Assembly: GCF_004214895.1 (NCBI RefSeq)
Contig: NZ_CP035952.1
Span: 4,288,501-4,352,500, forward strand
DNA: 64,000 nucleotides
Origin: Pseudomonas tructae
GTDB lineage: Bacteria; Pseudomonadota; Gammaproteobacteria; Pseudomonadales; Pseudomonadaceae
Direction: 5' to 3'
The position numbers were made by a program, and so were the translations under genes. The stretch's first letter is position 1. Each line of letters begins with the position of its first letter. Below the pieces are notes generated by a model, which saw nothing but the letters and a program-made list of their open reading frames with translations, did not search any database and had not been told where the DNA came from. Positions 48,733 to 59,500 of this stretch are shown piece after piece.

Positions 48733-48928
48733 ACCTTGTTTTCACTCCTAATGGACATATGTCAGGCAGCTGGCCGGTGTGTAAGTGTATAGAAAGACGT
48801 CTGCTTTTCAAGCGCAACACGCCTTGCAAGACCACACCTGCCAACCAACTAGAATCTGGTTGCAGCTTTATAACGGATTTTAGACCGCTCGTATGACATT
48901 TTTTTGAAGCAATCCGTCACATTCAATT

Positions 48929-49669
48929 TTACATGTACATGCCGCCGTTGACCGGAATGGTCGCGCCGGTCACATAGCCTGCGCCTTCGGAGGCCAGGAA
49001 AGCCACCACATTGGCGATCTCCTGTGCCTGGCCCAGACGCCCCAGGGGGATCTGGGTCTGCAGCGCTTCACGCTGAGCTTCTGGCAGCTCGCGGGTCATG
49101 TCGGTGTCGATGAAGCCCGGAGTCACCGAGTTGACAGTAATCGCACGGGAACCGACTTCACGCGCCAGGGCGCGACTGAAACCTTCCAGGCCGGCCTTGG
49201 CGGCGGCGTAGTTGACCTGACCGGCGTTACCCATGGCACCGACCACCGAGCCGATGCTGATGATACGACCCCAACGCGCCTTGGTCATGCCACGCAGCAC
49301 GCCCTTGGACAGACGGTAAAGGCTGTTCAGGTTGGTGTCGATGACGTCGAACCACTCGTCGTCCTTCATGCGCATCATGAGGTTGTCACGGGTGATACCG
49401 GCGTTGTTGACCAGAATGGTCGGTGCACCGAACTGCTCCTGGATCTTGGCCAGGGTTGCGGTGACCGACTCGTCGCTGGTCACGTTCAGCTCAAGGCCCG
49501 TACCGGCAATGCCATGTTCCTTGAGGGTTGCAGCGATACGCTCAGCACCCGAGGCGGAGGTCGCGGTACCGATCACGGTAGCGCCCAGACGGCCCAGTTC
49601 CAGGGCGATAGCCTGGCCAATACCACGGCTGGCGCCGGTAACCAGTGCAACTTTACCTTGCAGGCTCAT
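48929..49669 (-). CDS. fabG: 3-oxoacyl-ACP reductase FabG
   Basis: NADPH-dependent reduction of 3-oxoacyl-ACP. The 246-residue SDR has 'VTGASRGIGQAIA' (10-22), 'NNAGITRDNL', Ser141, Tyr154 and Lys158 ('YAAAK') and the C-terminal 'GATIPVNGGMYM'. AGGAG precedes the ATG. It follows fabD by 16 bp. Confidence 0.97.
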   Translation of the reverse strand: MSLQGKVALVTGASRGIGQAIALELGRLGATVIGTATSASGAERIAATLKEHGIAGTGLELNVTSDESVTATLAKIQEQFGAPTILVNNAGITRDNLMMRMKDDEWFDVIDTNLNSLYRLSKGVLRGMTKARWGRIISIGSVVGAMGNAGQVNYAAAKAGLEGFSRALAREVGSRAITVNSVTPGFIDTDMTRELPEAQREALQTQIPLGRLGQAQEIANVVAFLASEGAGYVTGATIPVNGGMYM

Positions 49670-49685
49670 GCAAGTTTCTCCTAAA

Positions 49686-50624
49686 TCAGGCCAGCGCCGC
49701 GCGGGTGGCGGCGACTGCGTCCGGGGTGTTGAGGTTGTAAGTGGTGACGCCTTCGGCGCAACGCTTGTTCAGACCAGCCAGGACCTTGCCCGGGCCGCAT
49801 TCGACCAGGTTTACCGCGCCATTGGCGGCCAGGGCCTGGACGCACTCAACCCAACGTACTGGCTGGTAGAGCTGTGCCAGCAGGTCTTGCTTAAGGCCAG
49901 CCAGGTCTGCGGCGACCGCCGCAGTGACGTTTTGCACCACCGGAATCTGCGGGACCTGCCAGTCGATGGCATTGACCGATTCGGCAAAGCGCTCGGCAGC
50001 CGGACGCATCAGCTCGCAATGCGACGGCACGCTGACCGGCAGTGGCAGGGCACGCTTGGCACCAGCGGCCTTGCAGGCTTCCATGGCGCGCTCGACGGCC
50101 GCCTTGGCGCCAGCGATCACAACCTGACCTGGCGAGTTGAAGTTGACCGCACTGACCACTTCGCCCTGAGCAGCTTCTGCGCAAATACCCACGACGACTG
50201 CGTCGTCCAGGCCGAGGATCGCCGCCATGGCGCCCTGCCCGGCCGGCACGGCTTCCTGCATGAGTTCGCCACGGCGCTTGACCAGCTTCACAGCATCACC
50301 CAGGCTCAGGCTGCCAGCGGCAACCAGGGCGCTGTATTCGCCCAGGCTGTGACCGGAAACGAATGCCGGGCGCGCACCACCCTCGGCCAGCCACAAGCGC
50401 CACAAGGCGATCGAGGCGGTGAGGATGGCCGGCTGGGTTTTGTCGGTTTGGTTGAGTTGCTCTTCCGGACCGTTCTGGGTCAGTGCCCAGAGGTCATAGC
50501 CCAGAGCCTCGGAGGCCTCACGGAAGGTATCAATAACCAGCGGATACTGGGCGCCCAGCTCGGCGAGCATGCCGAGGGACTGCGAACCTTGACCGGGAAA
50601 GACGAATGCGAGGGATGCAGACAT
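49686..50624 (-). CDS. fabD: Malonyl-CoA-ACP transacylase FabD
   Basis: Loads malonyl onto ACP. The 312-residue protein starts MSASLAFVFPGQGSQSLGM at 50624; the frame to 50684 is an upstream extension. Catalytic Ser93 lies in 'GHSLGEYSAL', and His is in 'VPSHCELM'. It lies between plsX and fabG. Confidence 0.96.
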   Translation of the reverse strand: MSASLAFVFPGQGSQSLGMLAELGAQYPLVIDTFREASEALGYDLWALTQNGPEEQLNQTDKTQPAILTASIALWRLWLAEGGARPAFVSGHSLGEYSALVAAGSLSLGDAVKLVKRRGELMQEAVPAGQGAMAAILGLDDAVVVGICAEAAQGEVVSAVNFNSPGQVVIAGAKAAVERAMEACKAAGAKRALPLPVSVPSHCELMRPAAERFAESVNAIDWQVPQIPVVQNVTAAVAADLAGLKQDLLAQLYQPVRWVECVQALAANGAVNLVECGPGKVLAGLNKRCAEGVTTYNLNTPDAVAATRAALA

Positions 50625-50753
50625 TGAACAAGCCCCTAGTGATCTTGTCGTCGGAAATAAAGCGCCCAGCACCAGGCTGAGCACAAGAAACTGAAGAGTT
50701 GGATGGTAACGAAGACCAAGCGGTCACATTTAACCACTTCCCGAGGCATATGC

Positions 50754-51764
50754 CTAAAGCAACAGGTCTTCCAGGCGACCATGCAGGCGTTGCGGCAGAT
50801 CCTCCTGGATCTCGATCAGCGCGCGCTGGATGGCGCTCTGAAAGCCTTGTACGCCGGCAGAACCATGACTTTTGATGACGATACCCTGTAGGCCAAGAAA
50901 GCTTGCGCCATTATGTCGCGCCGGCGCCAGGTCAGCCTGCAACCGGCGCAGCAGCGGCATGGCCACGGCACCCGCCAGGCGCGCAGCGAAACCGCCCTTG
51001 AACAGTGCCTCGATACGCGAACCGATCATGGTCGCCAGGCCTTCGCTGGACTTGAGCAGGATGTTGCCGACAAAACCGTCACACACCACCACGTCCGCCT
51101 CGCCGCGATACAACCCGTCACCTTCAACGAAGCCGATGTAGTTCAGCCCCCGGGCGTTCTGTAGCAGATTGGCGGCAAGCTTGACTTGCTGATTACCCTT
51201 GATGTCTTCGGTACCGACATTGAGTAAGGCAACCCGCGGCCGAGCAATACCCAGGGCCTGGGCGGCCACCGAGCCCATCACGGCGAACTGATAGAGGTTT
51301 TGCGCACTGCAGTCGACGTTGGCACCAAGGTCGAGCAACTGGCAATAACCGGCCTGAGTGGGAATGGCGGCAACCATGGCCGGGCGATCAATGCCGGGCA
51401 GGGTTTTCAAGACATAGCGCGACAGCGCCATCAGCGCACCGGTGTTACCGGCGCTCACGCAGGCCTGGACCTTGCCATCACGCAATAATTCGAGGGCTAC
51501 GCGCATGGACGAATCGGGCTTGCCACGCAGCGCCTGGGACGGCCGCTCGTCCATGCCGATCACTTCGCTAGCCGCCACGATCTGCAGACGCGCGCGATCC
51601 GCTGCCGACTGGCCAGCGACAAGATCTTCAAGGAGGGAGGGTTGACCGACGAGGGCCAGGTGCAGCGAGGGGGTAGCCGATAGGCAAGCAATACTTGCCT
51701 GAACAATGTTGCGGGGACCGAAGTCCCCGCCCATTGCGTCAATCGCGATGATCTGAGCGGACAA
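50754..51764 (-). CDS. plsX: Phosphate acyltransferase PlsX
   Basis: Makes acyl phosphate from acyl-ACP for phospholipid synthesis. The 336-residue protein begins '[17 protein letters not shown]' and contains '[15 protein letters not shown]', '[22 protein letters not shown]' and '[17 protein letters not shown]', all family signatures. The start appears to be TTG 51764, three bases after rpmF. Confidence 0.95.
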   Translation of the reverse strand: MSAQIIAIDAMGGDFGPRNIVQASIACLSATPSLHLALVGQPSLLEDLVAGQSAADRARLQIVAASEVIGMDERPSQALRGKPDSSMRVALELLRDGKVQACVSAGNTGALMALSRYVLKTLPGIDRPAMVAAIPTQAGYCQLLDLGANVDCSAQNLYQFAVMGSVAAQALGIARPRVALLNVGTEDIKGNQQVKLAANLLQNARGLNYIGFVEGDGLYRGEADVVVCDGFVGNILLKSSEGLATMIGSRIEALFKGGFAARLAGAVAMPLLRRLQADLAPARHNGASFLGLQGIVIKSHGSAGVQGFQSAIQRALIEIQEDLPQRLHGRLEDLLL

Positions 51765-51767
51765 GGA

Positions 51768-51950
51768 TTACTCGTCAGCGCCCTTGTCGATCACTTTACG
51801 ACCACGGTATACGCCTTCTGGCGATACGTGGTGACGCAGGTGCACTTCACCAGTGGTTTTCTCTACGGACAGAGCGTTTTCCGAGAGGGCGTCGTGCGAA
51901 CGGCGCATGTCACGGGCAGAGCGGGATTTTTTGTTCTGCTGAACAGCCAT
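51768..51950 (-). CDS. rpmF: 50S ribosomal protein L32
   Basis: The 60-residue basic protein begins '[20 protein letters not shown]', typical of bacterial L32. The zinc-finger cysteines found in some L32 proteins are absent, as in other gammaproteobacteria. It lies between yceD and plsX in the conserved order. Confidence 0.96.
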
Positions 51951-51963
51951 AATTGATTAACTC

Positions 51964-52491
51964 CTAAACGTTTGGGTCACGCTTTAACTGCGCCAATACA
52001 CTGAACGGGTTGGACCGTGTTACCTCGTCCTTGCTCGGTTCGGGCTCATCGGCGCCCGCCGGCTGCTGGCATTCTTCCGGATGATGAGCAGGCACGATAG
52101 GCAAGGCAAGCAAAAGCTCCTCCTCGACCAAGGCCTGCAGATCCAAAGGATCTTCGCCCAGTTCCAGCACGTCATAACCTTTCGGCAACGACTGGGTATT
52201 CGCACCCTCCTTCACCACAGCGTAAGTAGTTTCGCTGTGGATCGGCAGGGTGACCAGCTCAAGACAACGCTGGCAAACCATCTTGACCTCGACGCTCAGG
52301 TCGGTGTGGATAACCACAGCCTTCTGCTCGTCGCGCTCAAAATTGAATTTAGCCTGCACCGTACCGACAGTATCGGAAAGCGGGTCGCAGAGTCTCTCCA
52401 AATCGGCGAGCTGCAGCGTTCCTTCGAGGGAAACACCACGATCGGCCAATTTGCGCGGGTCAACGTGAGGTGGAATCGGGTCATTCAACAT
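51964..52491 (-). CDS. yceD: YceD (DUF177) family protein
   Basis: The 175-residue protein has a CxxC in 'VKMVCQRCLELVTLPI' and a DUF177 C-terminal 'VEEELLLALPIVPAHHPEEC'. Family members lie upstream of rpmF and have been linked to 23S rRNA accumulation. The ATG at 52491 is only 9 nt after a near-consensus -10, so the mRNA may be leaderless. It is the first gene of the rpmF-plsX-fab run. Confidence 0.93.
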   Translation of the reverse strand: MLNDPIPPHVDPRKLADRGVSLEGTLQLADLERLCDPLSDTVGTVQAKFNFERDEQKAVVIHTDLSVEVKMVCQRCLELVTLPIHSETTYAVVKEGANTQSLPKGYDVLELGEDPLDLQALVEEELLLALPIVPAHHPEECQQPAGADEPEPSKDEVTRSNPFSVLAQLKRDPNV

Positions 52492-52500
52492 AGGCGCAGC

Positions 52501-52529
52501 ATTCTAGGGATGACCCCCGCCCCTGTCAA
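52501..52529 (-). promoter_or_regulatory. Near-consensus promoter of the yceD-rpmF-plsX-fab genes
   Basis: On the minus strand TTGACA (52529-52524), 17 nt, TAGAAT (52506-52501). Confidence 0.82.
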
Positions 52530-52586
52530 AGGAAATTCGGCCCCGTTCAGCATGTTAGAATCGTTTTACCTGCCCAGGAGTCTATC

Positions 52587-53165
52587 ATGCTGCCTTTATT
52601 ACTGGCTTCCAGCTCACCTTACCGGCGCGAACTGCTCGCACACCTGCACCTACCCTTCACCTGGGCTTCCCCGGATATCGACGAACAACGCCTGGACGAA
52701 GAACCCGCCCTGGACCTGGTCAAGCGCCTGGCCAGGGACAAAGCCCAGACCCTGGCCGCCAGCCACCCCAGCCATTTGATCATCGGCTCGGACCAGGTCG
52801 CCGTGCTCGGCGAGCAGATTCTCGGAAAACCGCACACCTTTGAGCGCGCCTGCGAGCAATTACTGGCAGCAAGCGGCAATCATGTGACCTTTCTCACCGG
52901 CCTTGCGCTGCTCAACAGCGCTACTGGCCACTGCCAGGTCGACTGCGTGCCCTTCACCGTGAATATGCGCGAACTTGATCTGCCACGCATTGAGCGCTAC
53001 CTACGCGCCGAACAACCCTATGACTGCGCCGGCAGCTTCAAAGCCGAAGGCCTGGGCGTAAGCCTGTTCCAGAGCACCCACGGCGTGGATGCCACCAGCC
53101 TGATCGGACTGCCACTGATTCGCCTGGTGGACATGCTGCAGGCTGAAGGCATAAGCCTGCCTTGA
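52587..53165 (+). CDS. maf: Maf/YceF family nucleoside triphosphate pyrophosphatase
   Basis: House-cleaning pyrophosphatase for modified nucleotides. The 192-residue protein starts 'MLPLLLASSSPYRRELLAHL' (Maf signature) and has 'LIIGSDQVAVLGEQILGKPH' and 'YDCAGSFKAEGLGVSLF'. AGGAG precedes the ATG. The form with SSPYRRELL, divergent from yceD, points to the YceF (7-methyl-GTP) subgroup. Confidence 0.94.
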   Translation: MLPLLLASSSPYRRELLAHLHLPFTWASPDIDEQRLDEEPALDLVKRLARDKAQTLAASHPSHLIIGSDQVAVLGEQILGKPHTFERACEQLLAASGNHVTFLTGLALLNSATGHCQVDCVPFTVNMRELDLPRIERYLRAEQPYDCAGSFKAEGLGVSLFQSTHGVDATSLIGLPLIRLVDMLQAEGISLP

Positions 53166-53183
53166 CACCTGCAGGACACACAC

Positions 53184-53213
53184 AAAAAACCGGCCTCGAA
53201 GGGCCGGTTTTTT
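53184..53213. terminator. Bidirectional terminator between maf and sppA
   Basis: AAAAAACCGGCC-TCGAAG-GGCCGGTTTTTT serves both convergent genes. Confidence 0.9.
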
Positions 53214-53228
53214 CATGCCGCACCACAC

Positions 53229-54212
53229 TCAGCGCAGCGATGGCCCCTGAAAGCCCATCCACATGGCCAGGTGCTCGGCAACACTGGCACCCAGGCGCTT
53301 GGAGAAGCGATCGAACGGCGACTCTTCGACAGTGAAGTCAACCAGCTCCTTCTCGCCCACCACCTCACGCGCCACGTAACTGGCACCACCCAGACCATCC
53401 ACCAGGCCCAGGGCCAGAGCCTGTTCGCCCGACCAGATCAGACCACTGAACAGCTCAGGGTGCTCCTTGTCCTTGAGGCGCTCGCCACGCCCCTGCTTGA
53501 CACTGGCAATGAACTGCTGATGGGTGGTTTCCAGCACACCCTGCCAGAAGGCCGTTTCTTCAGGCTTCTGCGGCTGGAACGGATCCAGGAAAGCCTTGTG
53601 CTCGCCCGCCGTGTAGGTACGACGCTCGACACCCAGTTTTTCCATGGTGCCGACAAACCCGTAACCGGCCGCCGTCACACCAATGGAGCCCACCAGGCTG
53701 GCCTTGTCCGCATAGATCTGATCAGCGGCACTGGCAATGTAGTAGGCCCCCGAAGCACCGAGATCACTGATGACCGCATACAGCTTGATGGCCGGGTATT
53801 CGGCGCGCAGGCGGCGGATTTCATCGTAGATGTAGCCCGACTGCACCGGGCTACCACCCGGACTGTTGATGCGCAGGATCACCGCTTTGGTTTTCGGATC
53901 CTTGAATGCCTCGCGCAGGCCGCCGACGATATTGTCGGCACTGGCCGGCTCCTGGTCGGCGATCATGCCGCGCACCTCGACCAGCGCGGTATGACTGACA
54001 CTGCGCGACGCCGCCTTGTCCATGCTCATCAGCGGCGTGAACAAGGCCAGAATGCCGAACAGGTAGACGAAGGTCAGCAGCTTGAAGAAAATCCCCCAGC
54101 GCCGTGCCCGGCGCTGCTCCTGAACACCAGCCAGGAGCGTCTTCTCCAGCAGCTTCCAGCTCTTCGAATCTTCGTTGCCTTCGGCGCTTGGCGCCTTCCA
54201 CTCGTCAGCCAT
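53229..54212 (-). CDS. sppA: Signal peptide peptidase SppA (S49 family)
   Basis: Membrane serine protease that degrades leftover signal peptides. The start ATG 54212 has AGGTGAG upstream; a GTG two codons earlier is in frame. The 327-residue protein has one membrane segment (41-61), 'ILRINSPGGSPVQSGYI', the nucleophile Ser154 in 'SDLGASGAYYIA' and the general base Lys206 in 'GEHKAFLDPF'. This is the short, single-domain form. It overlaps the HAD gene by 8 bp. Confidence 0.93.
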   Translation of the reverse strand: MADEWKAPSAEGNEDSKSWKLLEKTLLAGVQEQRRARRWGIFFKLLTFVYLFGILALFTPLMSMDKAASRSVSHTALVEVRGMIADQEPASADNIVGGLREAFKDPKTKAVILRINSPGGSPVQSGYIYDEIRRLRAEYPAIKLYAVISDLGASGAYYIASAADQIYADKASLVGSIGVTAAGYGFVGTMEKLGVERRTYTAGEHKAFLDPFQPQKPEETAFWQGVLETTHQQFIASVKQGRGERLKDKEHPELFSGLIWSGEQALALGLVDGLGGASYVAREVVGEKELVDFTVEESPFDRFSKRLGASVAEHLAMWMGFQGPSLR

Positions 54213-54891
54213 GCTCACCTACCCTGGAATTTGCAGGCGACTTGCTCAGCCACGCCTGCAACTGTGAAAAATGATCGATACCCACCTGCGGCCCGAAGGC
54301 ACTCAAGACCTCCAGCGACATGGCCCCATAGCCAACCGCCACCGAGTGCATGCCAGCATTGCTGGCCATCAACAGGTCGAACGATGAATCTCCGACCATC
54401 AACGCACGCTGCGGTTCGACCCGGCAATGGGCAAGGATCTCCTCGAGCATCTGCGGATGGGGCTTGCCGCGACTCTCGTCAGCAGCGCGGGTGATATCAA
54501 AGTAATCCGTCCAGCCATTGGCACGCAGAACCCGATCCAGGCCGCGACGAGCCTTACCGGTTGCTACCGCCAGGCGGTAACCCTCGGCACGAAAGGCCTC
54601 CAGCGACTCGACCACACCCTCGAACAGCGGAGAAGGCTGGTCATCCAGGGCCATGTAGACGTCTGCGTAGTGCTGGCGAAACCCCGCCACCTGAGCAGCA
54701 TCGAGGTGCGGATAGAGCACACTGATGGCCTCGGGCAATGCCAGGCCGATAATGCCCTTGACCGCCTCATCAGCGCAGGTGGTATAGCCTGCGCGACCGG
54801 CGGCCAGGTGCATGGCCTCGACAATCCGACCAATGGAGTCGGCCAGCGTGCCGTCCCAGTCAAAAATCAGCAGGTCGTAATCACGCTGCAC
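54205..54891 (-). CDS. HAD-IA family phosphatase (Gph-like)
   Basis: The 228-residue protein has HAD motif I '[10 protein letters not shown]', motif II 'VATGK', motif III Lys in '[11 protein letters not shown]' and motif IV '[11 protein letters not shown]'. It is phosphoglycolate phosphatase-like by sequence, but substrate calls in this family are unreliable. The GTG start at 54891 overlaps the rluC stop by 11 bp. Confidence 0.9.
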   Translation of the reverse strand: MQRDYDLLIFDWDGTLADSIGRIVEAMHLAAGRAGYTTCADEAVKGIIGLALPEAISVLYPHLDAAQVAGFRQHYADVYMALDDQPSPLFEGVVESLEAFRAEGYRLAVATGKARRGLDRVLRANGWTDYFDITRAADESRGKPHPQMLEEILAHCRVEPQRALMVGDSSFDLLMASNAGMHSVAVGYGAMSLEVLSAFGPQVGIDHFSQLQAWLSKSPANSRVGEHG

Positions 54892-55837
54892 TCAGGCGCT
54901 CCACGGTCTTGGCCCACATATCGTCCACCGGCGCCTCGAGCTTGAGCTCACCACCATCGGGCAGCGGCACGGTCAGGGCGTAGGCATGCAGGAACAGGCG
55001 CTTGCCACCCAGGTCACGAATCTCGCGGGTAAAGTCATCCTCGCCATACTTGCTGTCACCGGCAATACAATGCCCGGCATGCAGTGCATGCACGCGAATC
55101 TGGTGGGTACGCCCAGTGATCGGCCGCGCTTCGACAATGGTGGCGAACTCGCCAAAGCGGCGCAGTACGCGGAAAATCGTCAGCGCTTCCTTGCCCTCGT
55201 CATTGACCTCGACCATGCGCTCACCAGAACGCAGATTGCTCTTGAGCAGCGGTGCGTTGACCTGCTTCTTGGCCGTCGCCCAATGCCCGCGGACCAGGGC
55301 CATGTAGCGCTTGTCGACACCGTCACCGCGCAGGGCCGCGTGCAGGTGACGCAACATGCTGCGCTTCTTGGCGATCATCAACAGGCCGGAGGTGTCGCGA
55401 TCCAGTCGATGAACCAGTTCCAGCTCCTTGGCATCCGGGCGCATCTGACGAAAGGCTTCGATCACGCCGAAGCTCAAGCCGCTACCACCGTGTACGGCGA
55501 TGCCGGCAGGCTTGTTGAGCACAATCAGGGCCTTGTCTTCGTAGACAATCGCCGCCTCGAGGCGCTCAAGCAAGCCCTGGGCCACCGGCACCGGCTCGTC
55601 GCGCTCAGGCAGACGAACGGGCGGCACGCGCACGATGTCACCGGCCTGCAACTTGTACTCGGGCTTGATCCGGCCCTTGTTCACGCGCACTTCGCCTTTA
55701 CGCAAAATGCGATAAATCAAGGTCTTGGGCACACCCTTGAGCTTGGTTACAAGAAAATTATCGATTCGTTGGCCGGCAAGTTCCGGCGCGACCTCAATCA
55801 GCTGGACGCCGGAGGTCGGAGGGGCATTAGTCGTCAT
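54881..55837 (-). CDS. rluC: 23S rRNA pseudouridine(955/2504/2580) synthase RluC
   Basis: The 318-residue protein has an N-terminal S4 RNA-binding domain ('[31 protein letters not shown]') and the RluA-type catalytic Asp in '[13 protein letters not shown]'. '[20 protein letters not shown]' follows. The start [13 protein letters not shown] at 55837 has no ribosome site; a TATGAT box lies just upstream. It is divergent from rne, the arrangement seen in E. coli too. Confidence 0.94.
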   Translation of the reverse strand: MTTNAPPTSGVQLIEVAPELAGQRIDNFLVTKLKGVPKTLIYRILRKGEVRVNKGRIKPEYKLQAGDIVRVPPVRLPERDEPVPVAQGLLERLEAAIVYEDKALIVLNKPAGIAVHGGSGLSFGVIEAFRQMRPDAKELELVHRLDRDTSGLLMIAKKRSMLRHLHAALRGDGVDKRYMALVRGHWATAKKQVNAPLLKSNLRSGERMVEVNDEGKEALTIFRVLRRFGEFATIVEARPITGRTHQIRVHALHAGHCIAGDSKYGEDDFTREIRDLGGKRLFLHAYALTVPLPDGGELKLEAPVDDMWAKTVERLSAA

Positions 55838-55865
55838 TTGCCAATCATAACAATTTTTTATGGAT

Positions 55866-55894
55866 TTGAAGCACTTAATGATTGCTGCTATAGT
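55866..55894 (+). promoter_or_regulatory. rne promoter
   Basis: TTGAAG (55866-55871), 17 nt, TATAGT (55889-55894). A start near 55901 would give an rne leader of about 680 nt. Confidence 0.72.
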
Positions 55895-55900
55895 CGCGAA

Positions 55901-56582
55901 CGCCGCCAAAAGCGGCTGGCCAGCGGACTCACGGCTTTCAGCCGGCCCTGACCGACGCAATTCTCGAGGACGCGAGGCCGTCCGACGGGGCTTTCGCCAG
56001 TTTACAGAAATGCCTGGAATCGCCACCAGCGCCGCGCAGAGAAGACCGATAAAAAACTACAAGAGCGGTATTTCACCCTCCCCCACGTTTTTTTTCGCTG
56101 CCACTCTGTCAGTGCCGTCAATTTCACGCAGTCATGGCGACGGCTTCGGAAATACCAGCCTTGGATATAAAAGGCGCAGGCTCCCGTATGGAGCTGGCGA
56201 AAATGCAACCCGTTGCGGATTCAGCGCGCGGCAGCACCCGAATTATCAGGGATACGTGTAGGGTGGAGATGCACAACCGTCGGACCGTGTAGTACTGCGT
56301 CCAGTCCACCGGCCTATTGGCCTGGCGACCGGACCCGGTCTTGATCAAGATGCCCTGCGGGCGTCCACGGCCGAAGGCTGATTCCTCCTCCTGACTGAGT
56401 GCATTTGACACCACAGCAAGCAGGACGCGTCGTCGCGACTTCGGCAGTACTGGGTGACCAGTCGGACTCGAAAGTTGCTGGACACGGGGGTGGCCCGCCA
56501 CCCCTTGCGCACCTGACACAGACCGTGAGAAGTCGTGTGTGCCGAACGCCGTTTCCGGCAGCCCGGAAACCGACGGTATTAC
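55901..56582 (+). promoter_or_regulatory. Long structured 5' leader of rne
   Basis: About 680 nt with no credible gene. Visible hairpins include GGGGTGG-cccg-CCACCCC (56487-56504) and GTTTCCGG-cagc-CCGGAAAC (56551-56570), the latter 12 nt from the rne ATG. No clear ribosome site is seen. Known: RNase E autoregulates through its leader in E. coli, and a separate conserved leader motif (rne-II) is described for Pseudomonadaceae. That this is it is my inference. Confidence 0.6.
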
Positions 56583-59500
56583 ATGAAAAGAATGCTGATT
56601 AACGCAACTCAACCCGAAGAGTTGCGTGTAGCTCTGGTGGACGGCCAACGTCTCTACGACCTGGACATCGAGTCCGGCGCGCGTGAGCAGAAAAAGGCCA
56701 ACATCTACAAAGGCCGGATTACCCGGATCGAACCTAGCCTGGAAGCCGCTTTCGTCGACTTCGGCTCCGAACGCCACGGCTTTCTGCCGCTGAAGGAAAT
56801 CTCCCGCGAATACTTCAAGAAGTCGCCCGAAGGCCGGGTGAACATCAAGGACGTACTCAGCGAAGGCCAGGAAGTCATCGTCCAGGTCGAGAAAGAAGAG
56901 CGCGGCAACAAGGGCGCAGCCCTGACCACCTTCATCAGCCTGGCCGGTCGCTACCTGGTCCTGATGCCGAACAACCCGCGTGCCGGTGGCATTTCCCGTC
57001 GTATCGAAGGCGAAGAGCGCAACGAACTGCGCGAAGCCCTCAACGGCCTGGTCGCCCCTGCCGACATGGGCCTGATCGTGCGCACTGCCGGCCTTGGCCG
57101 CAGCAGCGAAGAAATGCAATGGGACCTCGACTACCTGCTGCAGCTGTGGACCGCGATCAAGGAAGCCTCCCTGGACCGCGCCGCGCCGTTCCTGATCTAC
57201 CAGGAAAGCAATGTCATCATCCGCGCCATCCGTGACTACCTGCGTCAGGATATCGGCGAAGTACTGATCGACAGCATCGACGCCCAGGAAGAAGCCCTGA
57301 CCTTCATCCGCCAGGTCATGCCGCAGTACGCCAGCAAGATCAAGTTGTACGAAGACAGCGTACCGCTGTTCAACCGCTTCCAGATCGAAAGCCAGATCGA
57401 GACCGCCTTCCAGCGTGTCGTCGACCTGCCGTCCGGTGGCTCGATCGTCATCGACCCGACCGAAGCCCTGGTGTCCATCGACATCAACTCGGCCCGCGCC
57501 ACCAAAGGCAGCGACATCGAGGAAACCGCCCTGCAGACCAACCTGGAAGCGGCTGAGGAAATCGCCCGCCAGTTGCGCCTGCGTGACATCGGCGGCCTGA
57601 TCGTGATCGACTTCATCGACATGACCCCAGCCAAGAACCAGCGCGCCGTGGAAGAAAAAGTCCGCGAATGCCTGGAAGCCGACCGCGCCCGCGTACAGGT
57701 CGGCCGCATCTCGCGTTTCGGCCTGCTGGAGATGTCCCGTCAGCGCCTGCGCCCATCGCTGGGCGAAAGCAGCGGCATCGTCTGCCCGCGCTGCAGCGGT
57801 ACCGGCATCATCCGTGACGTCGAATCGCTGTCGCTGGCGATCCTGCGCCTGATCGAAGAAGAAGCCCTGAAAGACCGCACCGCCGAAGTCCGCGCCCAAG
57901 TGCCGATTCCGGTTGCAGCCTTCCTGCTCAACGAAAAGCGCAACTCGATCACCAAGATCGAACTGCGCACCCGGGCCCGTATCGTCATCCTGCCGAACGA
58001 TCACCTGGAAACCCCGCACTTTGAAGTCCAGCGCCTGCGCGACGACAGCCCGGAGGCCATGAGCAGCCAGTCCAGCTACGAAATCGCTGCCGCCGAGACC
58101 GAAGAGGCCCAGCCGACTGCCGCTACCCGTACCCTGGTGCGCCAGGAAGCCGCGGTCAAGACCGCTCCGGCCCGCGCCAACGCCCCAGTGCCAAGCGAAG
58201 CTGCCGCGCCAGTCGCCGCCCCCGCTCAGCACACCCCTGAGCCAAGCCTGTTCAAAGGCTTGGTGAAGTCGCTGGTGAGCCTGTTCGCCGGCAAGGAAGA
58301 GCCTGTCGCAGCTGCGCCAGTGGTTGCCGAGAAGCCGGCCAGTGAACGCCCGCAGCGCAACGAAGAGCGTCGCAACGGTCGCCAGCAGAGCCGTAACCGC
58401 AACGGCCGTCGCGAAGAAGATCGCAAACCGCGCGAAGAGCGTGCCGAACGCGCCCCACGCGAAGAGCGTCAACCACGCGAAGCTCGCGAAGAAGCACCGG
58501 TCCGTGAAGAGCGCGCGCCACGCCAGCCGCGTGAAGAGCGTCAACCACGCGCACCACGTGAAGAACGCCGCTCCCGCGAGGACCGCCCGGTCCGCGAACT
58601 GCGCGAGCCTCTGGACGCCGCCGCCCCGACCGTGCGTGAAGAACGCCCTGAGCGCGCTCCGCGTGAAGAGCGTCAGCCTCGTGAAGAGCGTGCACCACGC
58701 GAAGAACGCGCACCACGTGAAGAGCGCGCACCGCGCGAAGAACGTGCACCACGTGAAGAGCGTCAACCGCGCCCGCCACGTGAAGAGCGTCAGCCGCGTC
58801 CAGCCGAACAGGCTGCTGAGGTTGCTGAAGAGGAGCTGCCGAACGAAGAGCTGCTGCAAGATGACAACCAGGAAGGCACCGAAGGCGAACGCCCTCGCCG
58901 TCGCTCCCGCGGCCAGCGTCGTCGCAGCAACCGTCGTGAGCGTCAACGCGATGCCAACGGCAACCTGGTAGAAGGCTCCGAAGACGGCAGCGAAGAGCAG
59001 CCACAAGCCACCGAGCTGGGTGCCGACCTGGCCGCTGGCCTGACCGTGACCGCCGCTGTTGCCACCAGCAACATCAGCGCCGCTGCCGAAGCCCAAGCCA
59101 ACCAGCAGGCCGAACTCGCCACTGTCACCGTCGAAGAGCAAGCCGTAGCTGAAGTCGCGGCGACCGAGACCGTTGTCGTGGAAGCCGTTCAGCCAGTGGT
59201 TGAAACCCCTGAAGTGGCCGAAGCAGCCGAGGCCGTCCAGGTCGTTGAAGTCGCGGTCGAACCGGTTATCGAGCAACCCTTCATTGCGCCGGTCGAAGTG
59301 CCGGTAGAAGCCAGCATCGCACCTGCGATCGAAGCGCCTGTGGTTGCTGTGCCAACTGAAGTACTGGAGCCTGTTGCGGCAGTGGAGCCTGCGCCTGAAG
59401 TTCAGGCACCAGTGGCGGTCGAGCCGGTGGTGGTTGCAGAAGCGGTAGAGGCACCTGCACCAGTCATCGAGCCAGCACCGGCTGAAGAGCCTGCACCTGC

